From positions 1 through 11,630 of the forward strand of contig JAOXYB010051657.1 in NCBI GenBank assembly GCA_028565635.1: DNA of 11,630 bases, in the 5' to 3' direction. The notes below the pieces were generated by a model. That model was not told where the DNA came from and ran no database searches. It was given only the letters and a program-made list of their open reading frames with translations. This DNA comes from Phoronis ovalis. Lineage: Eukaryota; Phoronida; Phoronidae. Position 1 is the first letter of the stretch. Every line of letters begins with the position of its first letter. A program made the position numbers and the translations under genes. Positions 1-7,693 of the stretch are shown here, piece after piece.

Positions 1-2762
1 TATTGACTATTGTATAAGGATTGAACATTTTCAATTAACCATTAAAGTCCTGGGACGTAAGTGAAGTTTTATTTGACCGGACAAGTAAGTAACCGGTAAC
101 CGGACGTTTAGCCACGGCCTTTTATTTTTGCGTAGAGGAGTTGACCATGATGTTACGGGGTCAACTAAAGGTCAAAGATCAACATATCGAAACTACATAG
201 CCAAAGCAGTATAAAATCCTTAGGTTTCCATAAATAACAAGTTAAATAATATAATCCCTCAGAGTACAAACAATCGATCTTTTTGTATAGCAGCAGATTC
301 TACGTAAGCACTACAGATATCATGAAGCTCTACAAAGTACAAACGAAATCAATTATGCATGTTTCCCTTTCAGTAGATTATACATCTTAGTTTCATATTG
401 TATTAATGTAATAATCTGTAGAAACTGTCAAACAATAAAGCATTATGGACATTTCCTACTTCAGAACAGTCACGTGGTTTTCGACCGAATTTGCTGTTTT
501 CGCACTTTCACTTAGTAAAATCTGATAAAATTCATTATGTCTATAGTTTGACAATAATAAAACTTTGTTATCAAATGTTACAAGTTATCTGGCATTGTCT
601 CTCACAATGTCTAGCTGGTATTATTAGAGAGCACAAATCAGATTCCACACCCGAGATTCCACATTATATCGCATTGATAATGAATTTTAAAATTGGCTTC
701 TGTTTGGAAAAATATGGTAATTATAACTGCGGTAAGAAACGAATCGTGAACGGCTATTGCTTGTATAACTAACACATACAATAACATTAACAAAGTTACA
801 TTTCTGTGTAATAATAACATACTTATAATATAATTGAGGAAAACAGTTGACGCTGTATTCAACTTTTATAAAGACACCAATTAAATTTATCTGTGAATAC
901 TTGCTTTTGTGTTAAAGCATGTACGTACAGGAAATAAAGTTACCCTTGAGTTAATGAAAGGTCTCTTATGAATCGGATTATGAAAGTACCTGGGTTTTTT
1001 ATACTAGCCGATGTTATCTGATAGAATTATAAGTTCACAATTAATCTTCAGTTCCACTTCGGCCGTAATAAACCTTTTTATAATATGTAGCCTAACGTTC
1101 CGATGAAAAAATTCCAGTCTTAAATCAAGATAATTATGTCTAGCTTATAATCAGTGTTTCGTGCCGATATGGCCAATAAACTTGTTCTACAGCTCAGGCT
1201 GATTGTAGGGTCACCTAGTGAGAAAACGGGGAAACTAGGACCAGCACGTTGCAGGCTTCCCTTAGATAAAAGAATACCATCATTATTTGATAAAAAGGGA
1301 ATATTCAAACTCTTTCTTCTGTTATTTTTGAGCAAAATCACACCCAATTTTAAATAAAAGTGATTATAACCACAAACAAAGGTTTCCATGCATCCATTAG
1401 TACTAATGCCAGATTATCAATATATTTGGCCCAGATTATCAATTTGGTCAAATGTATGAGAACGTTAACTATATATAGACTTAAATACACAAACAATAAG
1501 CACATCCCAGTAATCTGCACATTATTTCAATAAATGGACCACATGCTTCGTTTTTGGGGCGAATATAATTTATCATCTTAAAAAAAGATAACATATCGCT
1601 GAGAACATCATCAACGTGTTGTAAAATGATGGGACACTACGGGTGTTCAAAAGGCGGATTACCGGTATGGGTATAGGCTTTATTGATTGAGATATTGAGG
1701 GTATCCAAGGATGACAACGCAGAATGGTACCGTAACTTTTGTTGAAAATGTTTAACTTTTTCCCATGCAATAGCTGGTTCTCCTGGTAGTCCTGAGAGAC
1801 CTCGGCTTGTTGTTGATAAATAAATGTCCAAACAAGGTATTTTGCTGGTTATTCTATAGAACGTAAGAATGTTTTCCAGAGTTTAGGATAATTCTGTATT
1901 TTTGTATAAATAGATCGTTTACATTCGTCAATAGTGTTTGTACACACGCAGTTTTGGTAGTGTAAATGTACTACGAAGTTAATAATATATGTTTACATAA
2001 TTAAGATATGTGCATGTATACATTAAATTGACCGATTAGAACGATGTCTAAAACAAAACACATTTATGTTTTGAAAATTGATGACCAATGACATGAGGTA
2101 AAGCCGATATCAGTCTAATTGCATTTTATAACGACGGGAAAAACATATTTTGGCTGTCCTGGATATTTTCACTAAATCTGTAAAGCCCGAGATAAAGTTG
2201 ATGAAATGATACAATCCGTCACATTGCAAAGCGGTAAAGGGACAAAATTACCAAAACTTATAATTATATCGAAAAAGTGTTTGTCACAGCTATTCCTAGC
2301 TTTTCATGGACTATGATATCATAGTTACATTGCTCGTGAGTATATACAAAATTATTATGAATTGTTAGCATACAAAGTAGCATGCATTCATAGTATTCGT
2401 TTCAAAGCCATTGGAATTAATTCTAATGTCTGCGGGTAGTTTTGTATTCCTATGTGATTCACAAAACATTGATTTAAACATTACTCTCTATAAAAATGAA
2501 AACTACTATATATAGCGAGTATATTTCCTGAACAGATTTGTCGCAGTAGATGGGCCTTTTTGTCACAATTGCACACTACTGAAGTGAAAATGTTGTTTTG
2601 TCATATATTTAGCAACATTAAAGTTGCACTTATAAAACATTAATTATAAATGTTACCTTAAAGATATAATTAAGAAAATGATGAAATGAAACAAAAAGAA
2701 AATAATAATTACTTTTTTATATTAAATGATAATTGTTGTAAAAGGAAAATAAAATAATAAAT
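1..2762. other. Non-coding stretch without a supported gene
   Basis: Open frames here are short, lack recognisable domains and overlap on both strands, for example 491-772 (+) and 1573-1831 (-). I see no tRNA-like or rRNA-like segment. Small structure only: a 7-base inverted pair GTTGACC/GGTCAAC at 140-146 and 159-165, and a short imperfect tandem repeat at 1409-1449. It may be intergenic or a long upstream intron. Confidence 0.6.
1409..1449 (+). repeat. Two-copy imperfect tandem repeat
   Basis: Two adjacent copies of about 20 bases share CAGATTATCAAT and a TTGG(C/T)C end; the second copy lacks a few bases in the middle. No function is implied. Confidence 0.5.
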
Positions 2763-2792
2763 AAGGGAATGTTCATTAATTATGATCTGGGG
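2763..2792 (+). repeat. Left terminal inverted repeat of the MITE-like element
   Basis: The end starts AAGGGAATG and contains the perfect 14-base block at 2770-2783, followed by CTGGGG. It pairs with 3525-3554 read on the other strand, with five mismatches in 30 bases. Confidence 0.75.
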
Positions 2793-3524
2793 CTGCCAAA
2801 TTTGGGAGTCACGGATTTTCGGCCACCTCCCATAACATCCTTAAGGAGTCTGATGCAGAAGAAAAACAAAGGAAATAGGGACGACTTCAAAAGGATAACA
2901 TCAAAGATTCTGCAAACGAATGAAGCATTTTAAATTAAAACTGGTCTTTAATATAGTTTACACAATTTATTGAATATATCAAAGAAATACATCATAATTT
3001 TATTGTAACTATTAACAACTTTGGTCATATAAGTTACTATAAAGTGTAATTTAGTTCAGTGCTTGTATGTATTATGCCGTTGATTTTAATATTTCAGTGT
3101 CTTTATTCCATGATGTAACTTATCATTAAATAATACTAATTGCTATGTGTATGTGCTCAGATGAGGTATATACATGTCATGTATTAATATTGTACATTCC
3201 ATAAATATTCAGTACAGTAACTGTATATGGGAAATAATGTAACTTGTGCGAGTAATGTGATGCCATATGTCTCCAGCACGCACTTGCGCTTGTGGCGCTC
3301 GAAAAATATCGTTCTCCCTGTTTTGCTCTTTTGACATCCATGGACTCAGCATCTCTGTTTTTGTACGAGGGTTAATATTTCATAAAGACAGATATTAATA
3401 AATACATATATGTCTCTCTCAGTAAAGTGAGTAATTTTGGCTTTTAAAACGTGACATCGATTTTCAAAAGGGGTTCATCCAGGGGTTATACCTGTTCGAC
3501 ATGTATTTGTCAGATTTTGCCGGT

Positions 3525-3554
3525 CCCCAGGCTATAATTAATGAACACTCCCTG
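3525..3554 (-). repeat. Right terminal inverted repeat of the MITE-like element
   Basis: On the minus strand it starts CAGGGAGTG, with the shared block at 3534-3547 and then CCTGGGG. It is the partner of 2763-2792. Confidence 0.75.
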
Positions 3555-3763
3555 AAACATGAGTAGTGCGGAGCATGCTTATAAGCCACGTTTGCACTCA
3601 ACGATCCAGCCTTTTTCCATTCAATGTGACCCCATTTTTTAAATTTATAACTCCGAAACGTTTAGAGGTTGCGTAACGGAAAAAATGTAACCTACCCACA
3701 AATTGTTATCACCATCAAAAACCACTGGAATTATAATTAACTAGTCTACCAAGTTTCGTTGCT

Positions 3764-3893
3764 CTAGCTCAAATATTATGGGTGTTGTAAACACAGATGT
3801 TTTCATCTGGCCGGGGAGGAAGTTACCTGGGGGAGAGATTAATACAAATATTAGTTTCCGAAATGCACAAGATGATGGAATTATTTGAGCTAG
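3764..3893. repeat. Inverted repeat with 12-base perfect arms
   Basis: CTAGCTCAAATA at 3764-3775 is the exact reverse complement of 3882-3893, with a spacer of 106 bases. It lies just downstream of the MITE-like element and could be an end pair of a further small element, but no longer arms or target duplication are seen. Confidence 0.45.
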
Positions 3894-4143
3894 GCAAAAA
3901 TGTTCATATGTTCACATTTGTGATTTCATTAGGTATTATATTAAGGTAAGTTGTAAAACTAGAATTGTGGTGGTTATCCCAGCAACTAAAAACTTAGATG
4001 AGAATAGGATACATAATGATCTTTAGTTCTTACGCAACGGTAGACATGTTTAGATAAGGATTAATGTCAATATATAATATTGCATATTCAATAGAATATG
4101 AACTAATGTAAGTTATGAATAGCTAAGATATCTGTCGTTTCAG

Positions 4144-4251
4144 AAATGTATAGCAATATGGCAGCAACACACCCTTTCAAAATGGAGCATCAACAGTTTG
4201 TCAATTTGCGTCGGTCGTTGATTGACTGCAGCACTGATGTATTTTTAATAG
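4144..4251 (+). CDS. Candidate upstream exon of the same gene (tentative)
   Basis: A short segment runs from an acceptor-like CGTTTCAG (AG at 4142-4143) to a donor-like ATAG|GTATTG. In the frame of the ATG at 4146 it reads MYSNMAATHPF, then MEHQQFVNLRRSLIDCSTDVF, with in-frame ATGs at 4146, 4158 and 4182. It ends in phase 1, which is the phase in which the large exon would be entered at 5255, so joining the two keeps one frame through the ATG at 5272. The F-x-x-L-x-x-x-L-I-D-C-S-T-D pattern is faintly like the start of helical HEPN/DZIP3-type modules in mollusc proteins, but that is recall, not alignment. It could instead be chance open frame or a decayed exon. Confidence 0.3.
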
Positions 4252-5254
4252 GTATTGTTAACATTTTTACATTTAATAGGAAAGACATGTACGCACACTG
4301 CTTTAGTTCGCAAATAACTATATGGACATATCTATGTATATGTGTATTGTGCATGCATCTTTTTATTAATTTAGTAAACGTTGTACGTTGCACTTGTTTT
4401 CGTTTCACTTAGCAAACTGCAGAAAAGTATCTCGTGTCACCATGAAATTCGTATATTATTTTCACGTTTTAGATGATTTATCTTTTACCAGCTTCGTGAG
4501 TGATACAGTACGCTCATGCATAAAAAATGTTTCCGTTTTTTCCACTAAACAGTTACAATAACATATGAGAATTTCTGGATGACATGGGATAATGAGATAT
4601 CGAGAATATCAAGGAATTGGTTATCAACAATATCACAGCGTAACTGAAATTGAATGGGCAATACAGTTTCAAGTTGAATTAACGCCAACTTTTCCATAGA
4701 ACCCAAAGGGCTCTTACTAGATTATTGTCGTTTTTCATAGGGTTCGGAACCTTTATGATCTAGATTATCTTGTGCTTCGTACACATAAAATGTATTATTG
4801 TCATCTTGTGATAAGGAGACTACCATTTTGTATATATGAAATTGCCCATTTAAATGTTGTCATAAGTCGTCTATTAGTCATAAATATTAAATATTTAAAA
4901 CAATCATTTACATAATTTATTAAGTGTGCTCACATACATGTAGGTATTCATGACATGTTTGCTGCGGTGTATGCATTAACTGAGTACGATGCAAAAGAGG
5001 ACGACCAATATGGTGCAACGAGATGACAGCAGGTTAATCAGCTTCAATACACACTACCTAAGGACTATCCATTTTCAAAAGGTACACATTAAAAATCGAA
5101 AAAAGCACTGCACGCCTTTTTGTTAATATTCAACTGTTTAAAAATAGCTGGAGAATATTATGTGTAAACAATTAAATGTTTGCTTCTTAAGGTGTCTTCT
5201 ATAGTAGTTTCCTTGATTGAACAATGTTCAGTTGGTACTTACTTTAATTTTCAG
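4252..5254. other. Stretch upstream of the large exon, no firm gene; candidate intron
   Basis: If the candidate exon at 4144-4251 is real, this is a 1003-base intron bounded by GTATTG and TTTAATTTTCAG. If not, it is 5' flanking or UTR sequence. A short open patch at 4944-5012 with splice-like borders (HDMFAAVYALTEYDAKEDD) is noted but not called, because its splice signals are weak. No clear promoter element is recognised. Confidence 0.45.
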
Positions 5255-5271
5255 TTTTATATGTTAACACG

Positions 5272-7693
5272 ATGTCTGAAATTGCTACAAACCTTCAAGA
5301 TCATGAGTGGAATAATGCTTGGAAGAATATTGAACACGGCAACTTACAAATTTTACATGAAAATCACGGAAAACTGAAGAAGCTTGAAATTCTATGTCTA
5401 ACTAGTAATCCCACTGATACAATTGCTAATGTCTTTGCAAAACACACCATTAAATATAAACCTAATGTGATATGGACGTATATGAAAACATTGGACATTG
5501 GAGGATTTGGACATAAACAAATATCAATTAAAGTTACAAAAATTAAGCAGTTGCAGGAGTTAAATCTTTGTGACAAAGGTAAGATAAACCTTAAAGGCAT
5601 AAATCAGTTAAAAAACGTAAATGTGTACTGCCTTGTAAGCAATGAGATTAAAACCGTTCCAGAAAATATTACAAAGTTACCTGCTTTCAAATATTTCGAT
5701 ATTGGATGTATTAAAGTAAAACTAATCGAAGAAGGCAAACTTCCAGCATTAGAAATTCTCGACCCGCAGTGGAATGAAATAAGACTACCTGAGACAGAAC
5801 TCGTATTCCTGATATTGAAATTGTTTCCGGAAACAGAGACATTTCCAAATTTAGTCGAACTTAGCTCAAACAATAACGCAATGCCTTGTTTACCAAAATC
5901 AATCACTGAGTCAAATACTTCTATGGTCGCCAAGCGAAAACAACTAATCCAATCCTTACAGCAACTATGGAAACAGCAAGGCTTAAGTGAAATACCGATT
6001 TATCTTCAAGTTTTAAATTTTGACGCAAGTGTTAAATATGTTAGTAAACAAGCATCTAAGATTTTTGATCAACCAATAAGCGATCGGATTCGTAATAACC
6101 AGCTGCGGCTGCCAAATGGATCTGATTACCTAGTGCTTACTCGTAATGACAACATTAGTGGAAATGAGAAGAATTGGCTTCGAGAAATCAAAGAAAATGT
6201 AGATAATCTTATAGACGGAAGAAAAAAATATTTAGAAAATGAAAATGAACAAATGAAAAGAAACAGTTTCAAATGCGAAAACATAGATATCACAATTGCA
6301 CGAATTCAAAATTATAAAACATACAGTATAGTCGTGAGTTGTATTTATGAAGCTTTTATTGGATATAATGAACTTCGAAAATTGATTGATATTGCAAAAA
6401 AAGTTTTAAGTCAAAACTTGAAAGAGAAATATAAATTTCATACACGTTGGCTAGGGGTTCTTAAGATACATGCAAAGTTTGACGTAAGAATGAACGAGTT
6501 TAATGTTATCTTGAAATGTTTAATAGACTTAGGACAAATTTCATATTTTCATACTAACGAAAGTTTGAAAAACATTATATCATTACACACCGGAAACTGT
6601 TTTGAAAAAGAAACGCATATTGCTATACACTCTCAGTTCATAGTACATAGTTTTGCAGTTCACAGTACATCGACTAATTTATCAAATAGTATACCATTTG
6701 ACGGATTACAAGAAAATGTGAACAAAGTGCAAATTAAACAGGAGCGTATTCATTTCAGTAAATCAAATTCTATAAATCAATTCATGTTTACAACTCCTAA
6801 TATAATCTACATGCTTAGCATTTTACAGTCACATGACAGAACTGAAGATCACAACTCTTGCTTTATTCTCCATATAACACATGAGGAAAAATCCATTTCT
6901 AGCTTAACAGAAGGAATGACAACAAATGCTACTAAAGCGGTTGATAAATGTATAGATAATTCGACAAGTTTACACCAATTAGACGTTAGGCCTCACAATT
7001 ATTGTCAGAGAGAAGACATCAAAAGCAGATATCAGAGTGACTCGTACTCAAAACTCCTCGAAATTACCAATTTTATACCTAATCATGGTTCAATGAAACA
7101 TAAAAAACATCTTATTCTTCCTCATTATTTCTATAGTTTTGATAGGCATCCAGATTTTCAACCAATGCTTAAAGTCTTAGTGTACCCAGTTCTCACAGAT
7201 TATCTTGAACGTATGGCTATTGGACCACAATTAAGACCCGGAGAAGAGTTTTGTTGTGAGGCAGTCAGATTGGAGTCTTTTCAGACATTCCCTCGTTGGG
7301 CACCAGTGTCAGCAATGAAACTTGCCAAATCTGGTTTTTCGTTTACTGGACATGGGGATGAGGTTTTGTGCTTTTCAAGTGGCGGACGATTAAGCAGTTG
7401 GCATTATGGTGATGAACCAAATATTCGACATCGACAATCATTCCCTAATTGTAATTTCATGAATGGACGAGATGCGTCTAATATCTTTCTTGGTGGAAGT
7501 TCTAACCAATCTGTGGACAGAAGTGGTTTTGATGTCCCTCCGTCAGTTGCTAGATCAGGAAGCAATCCGCACAATTATTACAATGATCTTGCTAGAAACA
7601 CAGGAAATACAAGTATAAGAGATGAAGACGACCCACTGAGAGCTGAAGAATTAAGAATGAAAACAGAAAGAAACAGATTGCAAACTTACACAG
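5272..7693 (+). CDS. Large first visible coding exon: LRR, degenerate ROC, COR-like, linker, BIR1
   Basis: This exon gives 807 open codons in AT-rich DNA, plus the first base of codon 808. Irregular leucine-rich repeats at about 34-214 end with a clear unit (FPNLVELSSNN at 191-201, then LPKSI). Residues 240-380 resemble a ROC fold: a strand IPIYLQVLNF, then YLVLTRND at 286-293 where ROC domains have their THxD (G4) motif, then a helix EKNWLREIKENVDNLI. No GxxxxGK[ST] P-loop is present. Residues 385-440 match a COR start (RWLGVLKI, EFNVILKCLIDLGQISYF, SLKNIISLH). BIR1 is at about 664-732. The start at ATG 5272 has A at -3, but an acceptor at 5253-5254 with a pyrimidine-rich tract lets the frame open at 5255 in phase 1, so upstream coding exons are possible. 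An out-of-frame ATG lies at 5261. The donor follows 7693 (ACAG|GTAAAT). Confidence 0.85.

Larger units (their letters stand above)
2763..3554. mobile_element. Non-autonomous DNA transposon (MITE-like), about 0.8 kb
   Basis: The segment is bounded by inverted ends that match at 25 of 30 positions, including a perfect 14-base block (TGTTCATTAATTAT). No transposase-like frame is seen inside, so it would depend on an enzyme encoded elsewhere. The right end read inward starts CAGGGAGTG, and the left end starts AAGGGAATG. CAGGG-type ends occur in hAT and some other DNA transposons, but the 8 bases on each side (taataaat and aaacatga) are not a target duplication, so the superfamily is left open. 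The interior is AT-rich with a more GC-rich patch near 3270-3350. It lies about 1.7 kb upstream of the IAP-like coding exon. Confidence 0.65.

Noticed and set aside
491-772. Open frame of 93 codons on the plus strand
   Set aside because: No recognisable domain, overlapped by another frame on the minus strand, no splice or promoter context, and a composition expected of random AT-rich sequence.
1120-1389. Overlapping open frames on both strands (plus 1154-1357, minus 1120-1389) in a slightly GC-richer patch
   Set aside because: Neither frame resembles a known family, and being open on both strands points to base composition or an old repeat, not coding.
1573-1831. Two overlapping minus-strand frames; a plus-strand reading with EILRVSKDDNAEWYRNF also looks coding-like
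   Set aside because: The frames are short and interrupted, and the resemblance to an SH3 or Ig-type segment is too weak to call even a pseudogene. A loose similarity to 4594-4640 did not hold beyond about 25 bases.
4733-4755. GGTTCGGAACC, resembling a tRNA B box
   Set aside because: It is a short palindrome, with no A box, acceptor stem or cloverleaf around it.
4944-5012. Possible 69-base phase-1/phase-1 exon reading HDMFAAVYALTEYDAKEDD
   Set aside because: It would fit the frame between 4251 and 5255, but the acceptor has a poor pyrimidine tract and the donor (TATG|GTGCAA) is weak. The frame stops soon after at TGA.
5604-5933. 109-codon frame on the minus strand opposite the large exon
   Set aside because: Shadow frame of the plus-strand LRR coding region; no independent evidence.
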